From contig NZ_CP010407.1 of assembly GCF_000830005.1 (NCBI RefSeq), positions 806,001 to 870,000 of the forward strand: 64,000 bases of DNA, in the 5' to 3' direction. Below, piece by piece: positions 33,367 through 41,936 of the stretch; positions within the stretch are counted from its first letter, which is position 1, and each line of letters begins with the position of its first letter. Source of the DNA: Streptomyces vietnamensis. Lineage in GTDB: Bacteria; Actinomycetota; Actinomycetes; Streptomycetales; Streptomycetaceae. A model generated the notes under the pieces. It was not told where the DNA came from. It made no database searches and saw only the letters and a list, made by a program, of their open reading frames with translations. The translations under genes and the position numbers were made by a program.

Positions 33367-35142
33367 TCAGCGGTAGGCGCGGGCCTGGAGTTCGAAGAGT
33401 TCGCGGTACGTGCGCCGGTCGGCCATCAGTTCGGTGTGGCTGCCCGCCTCGAGGACCCGGCCGTGTTCGAGGACCACGATCAGGTCGGCCGAGCGCACGG
33501 TGGAGAAGCGGTGCGAGACGAACAGCGTGACCGCTCCCCGCTCGCGCGCGGCCTGTCCGGCGGAGTCGCCGAACCGTTCGAACAGTGCGGCCTCGGCGGC
33601 GGCGTCGAGGGCGGCCGCCGGTTCGTCGAGCAGCATGAGCAACGGCTCCGGCCGGACCAGGCAGCGGGCGAGACCGAGGGTCTGCCACTGGCCGCCGGAG
33701 AGTTCGGCGCCGTCGCCGTAGCTGCGGCCGACCAGCCCGTCCAGGCCGCCGGGCACCTGTTCGACGATCCGCTCGGCCCGGGCCCTGGCCAGCGCGGCGG
33801 TGAGTGCGGCGTCGTCGTGGAGCGCGGCGAGCGCACCGACCCCGACGTTCTCCCGCAGCAGCAGCTCCAGCCGGGCGAAGTCCTGGAAGAGCGGGGCGAC
33901 CCGGGCGGACCACTGCTCGGCGGAGAGCTCCCGCAGGTCCACCCCGTCCACCAGGATCCGGCCGCTGGTGGGCCGGTAGAGCCCGCACAGCAGCTTGACC
34001 AGGGTGCTCTTGCCGGCGCCGTTCTCCCCGACCAGGGCGACGGTGGCGCCGGGCGGAAGCAGCAGGTCCACCCCGTCCAGTACCGGGCGGTCGCTGCCGG
34101 GGTAGCGGAACCCGACGGACTCGAAGCGGATGCCCCGTTCGAGGCGGGCCGGGACCGTCCCGTCGCCGCCGGGGCGGACCATGGCCGCCGACCGGCCGCG
34201 CAGTTCGGCCATCCGTTCCGCCATCCGTCCGGCCCCCTGGAGCACCGTGAGGAGTCCGAGCGCGCTGGCCACCTGGACGCTCACCTGCACGGCCAGGGTG
34301 ATCACCAGGACCACGTCACCGGCGCCGGCCCGGCCGTCCACGGCCTGCCGGAGGACCAGCAGGACGGCGCCGCCGTAGGCGGCCGCGAAGACCAGCTGGC
34401 CCGCGGCGCGCAGCAGCGCTCCGCTCAGGTGGCCGCGCCGGAGCTCGGCGGTGGTGGCCTGCCAGGCGGTCCGGTGCCGGACGAGGAGTTCCTCCTCGGT
34501 GCCGCACAGGCGCAGCTCCTTGACCGCGGTGGCGGTGGTCCCGAGGGTGAGCAGGTGCCGGGTCAACCTGATCCGGGGGGCGGTCCGCTCCTTGGCCCGC
34601 TCCACCCGGTCCTGGGCCCGGCGGCCGAGCAGCACGGGGGCCACCGCGGCCAGCGGGAGCAGTACCAGCCACGGGTCGAGGGTGGCCAGGATGGCGGTGG
34701 TGACCACGGTCTGCACCGCCAGGCCGCCGAGTTGGAGCAGGGCCTCCAGGGCGGCCCGGGTGCGGGGCAGGTCCTCCCGGACGAGCACCAGGGTGTCGGC
34801 GAACTCCGGACTGTCGAAGGTCTCGAGGCCCTGGGTGCCGTTGGAGAGCTTCAGCAGTTCGGCCTGGAGCGCGGCCTCCTCCAGCTCGCCCAGCTCGAAG
34901 TAGAGCAGGTGGGCGAAGTGGCCGAGCATCAGCTCGGCGAGGAGCAGGGCGATCGCCGCCAGGGCGAGCCGGGCGGCGGTGCCGGGATCGTGGCCGAGCG
35001 CGGCGTCGGTGAAGCCGCGCAGCACCAGGGCCACGGCGGGGGTGGCCAGGTAGCCGGCGAGGAGCAGGGCCATGGCGCCGAACAGCCGTCCCCGGCTGCC
35101 GCGCAGGGCCATGCCGAGCAGCAGGGCAGCGGTGGATCTCAT
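33367..35142 (-). CDS. ABC exporter half-transporter (TMD-NBD) 1
   Basis: 591 aa from ATG 35142, overlapping the upstream ABC gene's stop (ATGA). Membrane domain about 1-320 with six predicted helices (ALLLGMALRG, YLATPAVALVL, LLLAELMLG). NBD: GENGAGKST (near 374), Q-loop PLFQDFAR, signature LSGGQWQ (near 482), and LLMLLDEPAAALDA. Typical of streptomycete exporters in natural-product clusters (FDSPEFAD, LVREDLPR). Pairs with the next gene as a likely heterodimer for product export or self-protection. Confidence 0.92.
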   Translation of the reverse strand: MRSTAALLLGMALRGSRGRLFGAMALLLAGYLATPAVALVLRGFTDAALGHDPGTAARLALAAIALLLAELMLGHFAHLLYFELGELEEAALQAELLKLSNGTQGLETFDSPEFADTLVLVREDLPRTRAALEALLQLGGLAVQTVVTTAILATLDPWLVLLPLAAVAPVLLGRRAQDRVERAKERTAPRIRLTRHLLTLGTTATAVKELRLCGTEEELLVRHRTAWQATTAELRRGHLSGALLRAAGQLVFAAAYGGAVLLVLRQAVDGRAGAGDVVLVITLAVQVSVQVASALGLLTVLQGAGRMAERMAELRGRSAAMVRPGGDGTVPARLERGIRFESVGFRYPGSDRPVLDGVDLLLPPGATVALVGENGAGKSTLVKLLCGLYRPTSGRILVDGVDLRELSAEQWSARVAPLFQDFARLELLLRENVGVGALAALHDDAALTAALARARAERIVEQVPGGLDGLVGRSYGDGAELSGGQWQTLGLARCLVRPEPLLMLLDEPAAALDAAAEAALFERFGDSAGQAARERGAVTLFVSHRFSTVRSADLIVVLEHGRVLEAGSHTELMADRRTYRELFELQARAYR

Positions 35143-37034
35143 CCGGTCGCCTCCAGCAGGGTGTCGTCCTCGGCCCGGTCCGCGAACCTGCGGGCCTGCA
35201 GGTGGAACAGCTCGGCGTACCGGCCGCCGGCCGCCAGCAGTTCGTCGTGGCTGCCCTGTTCGGCCACCCGGCCGTCTTCGAGGACCACGATCCGGTCGGC
35301 CCGCCGGACGGTGGAGAAGCGGTGCGAGATGATCACGCTGGTCAGTCCGGCGGTGGTGGTGAGGAAGCGGTCGAAGAAGTCGACCTCGGCCCGGACGTCG
35401 AGCTGGGCGGTGGGCTCGTCCAGGATCAGCAGCTCGGCCCCGGCCTCGACCGCGTACAGCGCCCGGGCCAGCGCGAGGCGCTGCCACTGGCCGCCGGAGA
35501 GGTCCTGGCCGCCCTCGTACTGGCCGCTGAGCACGGTGTCGAGGCCGTCCGGCAGCGCGTCCACCACCTCCCGGGCCCCGGCCCGGTCGACCGCGCGCTC
35601 GACCGCGGCCGCGGCCTCGGCGCCGTGGAGCCGGCCCGGGGCGCCGAGCACGATGTTGTCGCGGGCGGTCAGCTCGTACCGTACGTAGTCCTGGAAGATC
35701 GCCGCGATCCGGCGCTGCCAGGCCTTCCGCCGGCCACCGGTCGGCTCGACGCCGCCGACCGTGATCCGGCCGCCGACCGGGGTGTAGAGGCCGGTGAGGA
35801 GTTTGACCAGGGTGGTCTTGCCGGCGCCGTTGAAGCCCACCACGGCGGTGGAGGTGCCGGCCGGTATCTCCAGGTCCAGGCCGCGCAGCACGGGCCGCCC
35901 GGCCTCGCCGTAGTGGAAGTCGACCTGCTCGAAGCGGACCGTCCCGGTCGGCTCCGGCCCCTCGCCGCCCTCGGGCGGTGCGGCCGGTCCCGAGACCAGC
36001 TGCTCGAACTCCAGCATCGAGTGGTACGCCTGGACGCCGAACTGGGTCTGGGTGTCGCTCTCCGGGAAGTACACGCCGAACCGCATCGGGATCAGCACCG
36101 CCTGGACGGCGAGCGCGAGACCGAGCAGGCTCAGCCGCCCTTCGCCGGCGGCCCCGGCCAGGATCAGGAACACCCCGGCGCCGCCGGCGAGACCGGCCAG
36201 CGTGAAGCCGACGAACGGCCAGAACAGGATGCGCCGCCGCCCCTCCCACAGCCGGTCGAGGTAGGCCCGGCTCTCCGCGTCGTGCCGCCGGACGAACCAG
36301 CCGATCAGGCCGAGCACCCGGATCTCCTTGGCCATCGCCGGGCCGGAGGCGGCCGTGCGCAGGTACGCCAGTTCGCGGCGGTTGTCCGCCAGCCCCTTCC
36401 ACAGCCCGGCGAACCGGCCGAGGGAACCGCGCTGGCCGAACCGGATGACCAGCGCGGTCACCCCGGCGAGCAGCCCGGCGACCGGGCCGAGGGCCAGGCC
36501 CACCAGGGCGACGGCCCCGGCCAGTTGGGCGTAGCGGGCGAGCAGCGAGAGGGTGCCGGCCACCGCGTCGCCGGGGGTGGAGGTGACCCGGTCGAAGGCG
36601 GTCCGGGTGTCGCTCAGCAGGTTCAGCGTCCGCTGCTCCTCCAGCGCGGCCAGCGGGGCCTCGGTGACCGAGCGGGCCATCAGGCGGCGGACGCAGTAGC
36701 CGTCCACGCGGCGGGCTATCAGCTCGCTCAGTACTTTCTGGAAGGGGGCCAGCACCTGCTGGAGCACGAACGCGCCCAGGGCCAGTGCGAACGCCTCGGC
36801 GACCCCGTTCCAGCCGGCTCCCTCGGCGCCCAGCGCGTCCGGGAGCCGGTCCAGGGCGAGGCTGGTGCCGTAGACGAAGCCGAGCGGGAGCAGGCCGAGT
36901 GCGGCGTTGAACAGGACGGTGAGCGTGACGGTCGGCAGTCCGGCCCGGGGCAGCAGCCGGAGCACCGGCAGCCAGCGGTGGGCCCGCCGGCCGAGGAAGC
37001 CGCTCGACGCGGGTCCCGACGGGGGTGTGGTCAA
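35139..37034 (-). CDS. ABC exporter half-transporter (TMD-NBD) 2
   Basis: 631 aa from TTG 37034, chosen because GAGGGG lies 7 nt upstream and no ATG/GTG suits. Membrane region about 40-330. NBD: VGFNGAGKTT (near 401), AIFQDYVRYELT, LSGGQWQRLALARAL (near 515), LLILDEPTAQLD, and VIISHRFSTV. It follows the second carrier protein gene and overlaps ABC half 1. The two halves differ in sequence, which suggests a heterodimer. Cargo not predicted from sequence. Confidence 0.9.
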   Translation of the reverse strand: MTTPPSGPASSGFLGRRAHRWLPVLRLLPRAGLPTVTLTVLFNAALGLLPLGFVYGTSLALDRLPDALGAEGAGWNGVAEAFALALGAFVLQQVLAPFQKVLSELIARRVDGYCVRRLMARSVTEAPLAALEEQRTLNLLSDTRTAFDRVTSTPGDAVAGTLSLLARYAQLAGAVALVGLALGPVAGLLAGVTALVIRFGQRGSLGRFAGLWKGLADNRRELAYLRTAASGPAMAKEIRVLGLIGWFVRRHDAESRAYLDRLWEGRRRILFWPFVGFTLAGLAGGAGVFLILAGAAGEGRLSLLGLALAVQAVLIPMRFGVYFPESDTQTQFGVQAYHSMLEFEQLVSGPAAPPEGGEGPEPTGTVRFEQVDFHYGEAGRPVLRGLDLEIPAGTSTAVVGFNGAGKTTLVKLLTGLYTPVGGRITVGGVEPTGGRRKAWQRRIAAIFQDYVRYELTARDNIVLGAPGRLHGAEAAAAVERAVDRAGAREVVDALPDGLDTVLSGQYEGGQDLSGGQWQRLALARALYAVEAGAELLILDEPTAQLDVRAEVDFFDRFLTTTAGLTSVIISHRFSTVRRADRIVVLEDGRVAEQGSHDELLAAGGRYAELFHLQARRFADRAEDDTLLEATG

Positions 37035-37045
37035 CTCCGGTCCCC

Positions 37046-37279
37046 TCAGGCGGCCGTGGCCGGGGCGAAGCCGCGCTCGATCAGGGCCAGGGTGCGGAAG
37101 TCGTCCACCGTCACCTGGTCGAGGTCGACCGGGCGGCCGGAGACCTGTTCCAGCAGGTAGATGAACTCCAGGAAGTCGAGGGAGCTGATCAGTCGGGCCT
37201 CGATCAGGTCGGTGTCGGGCAGGAGCTCCTGGTCGAGCTCGGGGTTCTTCTGCCGGATCCACTCGACGATGCGCTGCAT
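37046..37279 (-). CDS. free-standing carrier protein 2
   Basis: 77 aa from ATG 37279. The carrier motif reads ARLISSLDFLEFIYLLEQ: the Ser at 33 aligns with the phosphopantetheine Ser, but the preceding Asp of the DSL motif is Ser. The rest (PVDLDQVTVDDFRTLALIE) is typical. It sits just downstream of the flavoprotein and SerRS-like ligase genes, making it the most likely partner of that ligase, as carrier and ligase genes are adjacent in known systems. Confidence 0.85.
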   Translation of the reverse strand: MQRIVEWIRQKNPELDQELLPDTDLIEARLISSLDFLEFIYLLEQVSGRPVDLDQVTVDDFRTLALIERGFAPATAA

Positions 37280-37313
37280 GGTGTTCCTCCGTTGACGGGG
37301 TGTTGAGGTGGGG

Positions 37314-38336
37314 TCAGTACTGGGCGTCCGCGCGCAGGCGGGCCAGCAGCTCGGCGGCGGGCCGCACCGCGCGGACGGCCCCGCAGCCGGTGCCGGCGTA
37401 GTGGGCCAGGTGGCCGATCTCGCCGGTGGTCCGGACGGTCGGGGCGGTGGCCGCGCCGCGTACCACGGGGTGGCGGACGCCGTCCTCGGTCAGCCAGGCG
37501 ACCACCGCCCTCGGCGGCGGGTCGGCCGCCGAGGTGACCGGTCCGGCGAGGACCCGGTGCGGGCGACCGGGCCAGCCGAGGCCGAACCGGTCGGTGACGA
37601 GGGTGTCCTCGGCCCGGGCCGCGGCCAGGGCGCGCTGGTAGTCGGGGTGGGCGTCGGACTCTGCGGCCGCCACGAACAGCGTGCCGATCAGCGCGCCGTG
37701 CGCACCGGCCGCCGCCGCCTCGCGCAGCCGACGGCCGTCGGCCACCCCGCCCGCCACCAGCAGCGGCAGGTACGGACCGTCCGCACGGACCCGGGCGAGC
37801 AGGTCGCGGGTGGTCGTCCCGCCCAGGTGGCGGCCACCGGCGGCCACCCCTTGCAGGGCGAGCACGTCGGCGCCGAGCCGGGCGGCGGCGGCCGCCTCGG
37901 CGGCGCTGCCGACCTGGACGAGCAGCAGGTGCCCGGCGGCCCGGACGGCGGCGGCCGCGTCGGCCGGCGGGAGCCCGAAGCTGTTCACCACCAGCGGCCG
38001 GTCGGCCGCTCCGAGGGCGGCGGCGAGCTGTCCGGCCAGCCGGGGGCCCATCAGTTCGGGCACCAGGCCGACCGCGTACCGGCGCCGGGTGCGCCGTGCG
38101 GTCTCCCGGACCAGCCGGGCCACCTGCCCGGGTGCCGAGCGGTAGCAGGCGACGGTGCCGAGGCCGCCGGCCTCGCTGACCGCGGCGGCCAGCGCGGGCC
38201 CGGCCACCCCGCCCATCCCGGCCTGCACCACCGGGAAGTCCACGCCGAGTGCGCGGGCCCCGATGGCCAGCCGGGCGGCGGGCGCCCGGCTCATCGATCC
38301 GGGCGCTCGGCTCACCGCTCCGGCGGCCCCGCTCAC
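37314..38336 (-). CDS. nitronate monooxygenase / FabK-like FMN protein
   Basis: 340 aa from GTG 38336, overlapping the upstream ligase stop (GTGA). A TIM-barrel flavoprotein of the nitronate monooxygenase/2-nitropropane dioxygenase family: VDFPVVQAGMGGVAGPALAAAV, EAGGLGTVACY, LLVAGGVADGRRL, GAHGALIGTLF. The usual catalytic GGH motif appears as AAGGRHLGG. The same fold also includes FabK enoyl-ACP reductases. In an operon with an AurF-like N-oxygenase, action on a nitro/nitronate or other N-oxidised intermediate is attractive but unproven. An N-terminal repeat of SRAPGS/SRAPA precedes the domain. Confidence 0.82.
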   Translation of the reverse strand: MSGAAGAVSRAPGSMSRAPAARLAIGARALGVDFPVVQAGMGGVAGPALAAAVSEAGGLGTVACYRSAPGQVARLVRETARRTRRRYAVGLVPELMGPRLAGQLAAALGAADRPLVVNSFGLPPADAAAAVRAAGHLLLVQVGSAAEAAAAARLGADVLALQGVAAGGRHLGGTTTRDLLARVRADGPYLPLLVAGGVADGRRLREAAAAGAHGALIGTLFVAAAESDAHPDYQRALAAARAEDTLVTDRFGLGWPGRPHRVLAGPVTSAADPPPRAVVAWLTEDGVRHPVVRGAATAPTVRTTGEIGHLAHYAGTGCGAVRAVRPAAELLARLRADAQY

Positions 38337-39196
38337 CGCTCCGGGTGCTCGGCCCGCACGGTGCGCACCCGCTCGAGGGCGCGGTCGGCGTCGCCGTGGG
38401 CGAGGAGCATGGCGTGCACCCAGCGCTCGACCCCGAAGGCCGTGCAGGCGCTGTGCGCGGTGGCTCCGGCCGAGGTGAGCGCGAGGCGCTCGCCGAAGAA
38501 GTTGCGGTGCCGGTTGACCGAGGCGATCGCGGTGCCGTCCGGCGCGGTGAACTCGTACTTCACGGGGTCGAGCCGGGTGAGCCTGGCCCGCGAGCCGTCC
38601 TTGTCGAAGAAGGGGTCGTTGGCCGGTTCGAAGCCGAGCTCCAGGCCGAGCCGCCCGGCCAGGCCGAGGATCAGCTCCTTGGAACGGTCGAGGTGTTCAC
38701 GGGCGCCCTCCTGGGTGCCGACGTAGAGCACCTCGCGCATGTGGAAGCCCCAGAGCCGGCGCAGGCCCTCGTAGTGGGTCTCGTTGCGGAAGCACCGGCC
38801 CACGGCGGTCAGCCGCAGGCCCTCGCCGACCTCGGCGCCCTCGAGGGAGAGCAGCAGGCCGTAGCAGGTGGCGGAGGGCAGCATGTAGCCGGTGGCCGGG
38901 GTGGCGTCGGCGGGCAGCTGCCCCACGTCGGTGCCGGAGGACAGCGCGGTCACCGCGGCGTCGTCGAACCGGGCGGCCGCGATGCCCAGGTGCGGGAAGT
39001 TGCGGAAGTAGTCGAGCCGGGCCAGTGCCTGGGCGGGCAGCAGCGGCGGGCCGAGCACCGGCTGGCCGGAGAGCTCGTCGGCGATCGTGGTGAACAGCTG
39101 GTCGAGCTCCTGGAAGAGCCGGGCCCGGTCCGGGTCGAGGACCACCAGGCCGGGGCCGGGGTCGCGCAGGGTGGGGGTGGGAAGCGTCGTGGTCAT
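38333..39196 (-). CDS. class II aaRS-like amino acid:[carrier protein] ligase (SerRS-like)
   Basis: 287 aa from ATG 39196. The class II synthetase core is clear: motif 2 region GRCFRNETHYEGLRRLWGF and motif 3 FGVERWVHAMLLA, plus Cys residues in SATCYGLL and HSACTAFG suited to the Zn site of atypical SerRS proteins. It lacks a tRNA-binding N-terminal arm. Established: such truncated SerRS-like proteins (studied in Bradyrhizobium and others) activate Gly or Ala and transfer it to a dedicated carrier protein. Here carrier 2 is two genes downstream. Substrate choice is inferred only by family. Confidence 0.87.
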   Translation of the reverse strand: MTTTLPTPTLRDPGPGLVVLDPDRARLFQELDQLFTTIADELSGQPVLGPPLLPAQALARLDYFRNFPHLGIAAARFDDAAVTALSSGTDVGQLPADATPATGYMLPSATCYGLLLSLEGAEVGEGLRLTAVGRCFRNETHYEGLRRLWGFHMREVLYVGTQEGAREHLDRSKELILGLAGRLGLELGFEPANDPFFDKDGSRARLTRLDPVKYEFTAPDGTAIASVNRHRNFFGERLALTSAGATAHSACTAFGVERWVHAMLLAHGDADRALERVRTVRAEHPER

Positions 39197-39220
39197 GGTG
39201 TACGGGTCTCCTGACGGCGG

Positions 39221-39353
39221 GTCGGCGAGCGGGAGGCGCGGTCTCGGGACGGCAGGTCGGCGAGCGAGGGGCGCGGTCTCAGGACGGCAGGTCGGCGAGT
39301 GAGAGGCGCGGTCTCAGAACGGCAGGTCGGCGAGCGGGCAGCGCGGTCTCAGG
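39221..39353 (-). repeat. 35-bp tandem repeat, about 3.8 copies, between N-oxygenase and ligase genes
   Basis: Copies begin at 39221, 39256, 39291 and 39326, each starting GTCGGCGAG and containing GCGCGGTCTC. The fourth is partial and includes the N-oxygenase stop codon (complement of TCA at 39349-39351). It takes up almost all of the gap between the N-oxygenase and ligase genes. Confidence 0.9.
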
Positions 39354-40221
39354 CGAGGACGCCGATCCGGCGGTAGAAGCTGTAGGTGCGGCCGGCGATC
39401 TTCGCGTGTGCCTCGGCCCGGGACGGGTGGGCCAGTACCCGGGCCCGGAAGCCCAGCGGGTCGGGGACGCCGGCCGAGCGGTACGCCTCCACGCTGTAGA
39501 GCTGCTGGAGCGTCAGGTCGATGTACCCCTGGACGTACTCGGCCGCGGCCGTCAGCTCCTTCTGGTCGCCGTTGGCGAGCAGCCGGTCGTGGAAGGCCCG
39601 CACCAGCTGGCAGCCGAAGGCGATGTGCCGGGACTCGTCCTGGTGGTGGATGCGGTTGATCGCCCGGATCGTCTCGGGCAGCGAGTCGTCCGCCGCCATC
39701 CTGGCGTTGAAGTGGTCGACGATCTGCTCGAAGATCAGGATCCGGCTGAAGACGATGAAGTTCTCGAACTCCGCGGACAGTTCCGCTCCGCGCGGGAAGG
39801 CCATGGTCAGGTCCGGGAAGATCCGGCCGCCGTAGCGCAGGCAGAACTCTGCGAAGAACCACATGTGCTCGTTCTCCTCCCCCACGAAGTGGTGGAAGAA
39901 GCGGGTCGGCACCTCGAAGCCCGGCTGGTGGATGCGGTTGACCACCTCCAGGATCAGTTCCCGGATGCCGTGCACGTTCAGGCTGTAGAAGTTGACGCTC
40001 TCCCACCTGCCGAGCTCGCGCAGCTGGTCCTCGGTCAGTTCCTCCGCCAGGCCGGTGCCGTGCAGGCTGAGCAGCTCGTCGCTCATCCACTTGGCGCCCG
40101 GCTCGATCGCCTCGGGCCAGTCGAAGGTCTTGTAGGGGTTGTAGTACTCGTTCTCGGCGGCTTCGGTGAGCCGCTCGACCGCGGCCTCGACCTCACGGTC
40201 CCAGAGCAGGGCGGACGACAT
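39349..40221 (-). CDS. AurF-like di-iron N-oxygenase
   Basis: 290 aa from ATG 40221. Two four-helix-bundle iron motifs are present: FVGEENEHMWFFAEF (ExxH near 115) and INRIHHQDESRHIAF (DExRH near 195), the AurF/CmlI signature. The family oxidises amines to hydroxylamine, nitroso or nitro groups; AurF acts on p-aminobenzoate, CmlI on a chloramphenicol precursor, in some cases on carrier-bound substrates. Next to a SerRS-like amino acid:carrier ligase it may N-oxidise a carrier-bound amino acid. Its stop lies inside the 35-bp repeat array. Confidence 0.9.
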   Translation of the reverse strand: MSSALLWDREVEAAVERLTEAAENEYYNPYKTFDWPEAIEPGAKWMSDELLSLHGTGLAEELTEDQLRELGRWESVNFYSLNVHGIRELILEVVNRIHQPGFEVPTRFFHHFVGEENEHMWFFAEFCLRYGGRIFPDLTMAFPRGAELSAEFENFIVFSRILIFEQIVDHFNARMAADDSLPETIRAINRIHHQDESRHIAFGCQLVRAFHDRLLANGDQKELTAAAEYVQGYIDLTLQQLYSVEAYRSAGVPDPLGFRARVLAHPSRAEAHAKIAGRTYSFYRRIGVLA

Positions 40222-40241
40222 GCGCGAGTTCCTCTCGGTGG

Positions 40242-41936
40242 TCAGCGACCGGTGCCCTCGGCGAGCAGGTCACCGTCGGGGGTACGGATGCGGTAGTGGT
40301 GCGGGGCGATGACGTCGGTCCGGCCGGCCAGGGCGGCCACCACGGCACGGTGCAGGGCGGCCGGATCGGCGGTGGCGGCCTCGGGCTCGACCTCGACCTC
40401 GGCGAGCAGACGGGGGGCGTCCTGCCCCTCCTCCGCGACGGTGACCGTCGCCTTGCCGCCGGCGGCCCGGGCCACCAGCTCGACGACGGCGGTCCGGTCG
40501 AACCAGCAGGCGTCGAGGAAGGTCCAGCCTTCGGGCCGGGCCACCGCCTCGGCCGCCTCCCGCACGTCCACCGCGCCGTGCACGCTCTCCACCAGCAGGT
40601 GCTCCATCGCGAGCAGCAGCCGCTCGATCACCGGCCGGGGCAGGAAGGCGGTGTCCGCCATCAGGTAGAGGTGCAGGGTGTCCGGCGCGTAGGTGGCGTG
40701 GACGAAGTACTTGGCGTCCTGCCGGGGCCAGGCCCCGATGAACTCGACCGTGCTGCGCCGGGCCAGCTCGCGGAGCTGCTCCGGTGATCCGTCGGTCTCC
40801 GGCAGGGCCTCCCAACGGTCCTTCATCCGCACGTCGTTGAAGAAGGAGGAGAGGTCGAGCGCCACGCCGCGGTCGTGCTGCACCTCGGTGTGCACCTGGT
40901 CCATCGACGGCGGGTGGTACTCGCCGTAGCGGTAGGCGGACATGCTCGGCAGGAAGCAGCGGCGGACGGCTTCCTCGAAGGTGCCGCCGGCCAGGCCGAG
41001 GACGAACAGGGCGTTCTCGGTCTGCGCCCCCAGCATGTCGCGCAGCCGGGGTTCGTTCCGGTTGCCCGCGATCAGCTGGAGCACGGCGGTGTCGTGCCCG
41101 GAGTGGGCGGCGATCACCGCGGCGGCGGCGGTGAGCAGCACGGTGCTGGTGCTCACCTCGCAGCGGGTGGCGAGCGCCTCGGCCGCCACCGCGGCGGCCG
41201 GGGAGTCGAGGCGCAGCCGGACGAACCGCTCCGGGTCCTCCTGCTCCTCGACGCCGGGCCGCCGCGGGAAGTCGAAGTGCGAGCGTGGCACCTGGGTGAG
41301 CGTGCGCCGCCAGTGGTCGAGCGAGGCCCGGCCGCGGGCCGCGCCCTCGCCCTCCTGCTGGAACCGTGCCTGGTCGAGCGGGAACCAGTCCACCGGGTCG
41401 AGCCGGCCGCCGGCGAACAGTTCGGTCAACTCCCTTTCGAGGACGCGGATGCCGAAGAAGTCGGTGGTCTGGTGGGAGATCACCAGGAGCAGCCAGGCCG
41501 GCCCGCCGTCGTGTTCGAGGACCGCGTACCGCATGCCGAATTCGGCCGCGTGGTCGAACGACCGATTGGCCAACGCCTGGGCCTGCTCAAGTGCTTGAGC
41601 ATGCGTCAGGTCTCCTCCGGCAGGACGCACGTCCACCGACACCTCGCCCTCGCCGTGGACCCGCTGGCTCGGACCCCGGGGACCGTCGGCGAAGGTGGTG
41701 CGCAGTGCCTCGTGCCGGTGGACCAGCGCGCTGATGACGGCCACCACCTGCTCGGTGGTGTGGCCGGCCGGTACGGGGATCGCCCGGGGGATGTTGAAGT
41801 AGTGGTCGTCCGGGCCCAGCCACTTGATGGACTTCCAGATGGCGTGCTGCCCCCAGGTGAGGGGCGTGGCTCCGGAGCGGAGACCGTGGAAACGTACTCC
41901 TTCTGTACGCACGTGCTGTTCGGATGAATTCGGCAT
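40242..41936 (-). CDS. stand-alone NRPS condensation domain-like protein
   Basis: 564 aa from ATG 41936 with GAGG upstream; first gene of the operon. C-domain motifs: LTWGQHAIWKSI (C1), VHRHEALRTTF (C2) and LVISHQTTDFFG, where the canonical HHxxxDG is SHQTTDF; the catalytic second His (His155) and the Asp four residues on are retained, the first His is Ser and Gly is Phe. Then NRNEPRLRDMLGAQTENALFV near 340. It probably forms an amide or ester between two carrier-bound groups. A C-terminal 110-residue extension (EVEVEPEAATADPAALH) is not typical of C domains. Confidence 0.88.
   Translation of the reverse strand: MPNSSEQHVRTEGVRFHGLRSGATPLTWGQHAIWKSIKWLGPDDHYFNIPRAIPVPAGHTTEQVVAVISALVHRHEALRTTFADGPRGPSQRVHGEGEVSVDVRPAGGDLTHAQALEQAQALANRSFDHAAEFGMRYAVLEHDGGPAWLLLVISHQTTDFFGIRVLERELTELFAGGRLDPVDWFPLDQARFQQEGEGAARGRASLDHWRRTLTQVPRSHFDFPRRPGVEEQEDPERFVRLRLDSPAAAVAAEALATRCEVSTSTVLLTAAAAVIAAHSGHDTAVLQLIAGNRNEPRLRDMLGAQTENALFVLGLAGGTFEEAVRRCFLPSMSAYRYGEYHPPSMDQVHTEVQHDRGVALDLSSFFNDVRMKDRWEALPETDGSPEQLRELARRSTVEFIGAWPRQDAKYFVHATYAPDTLHLYLMADTAFLPRPVIERLLLAMEHLLVESVHGAVDVREAAEAVARPEGWTFLDACWFDRTAVVELVARAAGGKATVTVAEEGQDAPRLLAEVEVEPEAATADPAALHRAVVAALAGRTDVIAPHHYRIRTPDGDLLAEGTGR

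Noticed and set aside
31690..39353. Tandem repeats as a CRISPR array
   Set aside because: Units are contiguous without unique spacers, near gene ends, and no cas genes are present.
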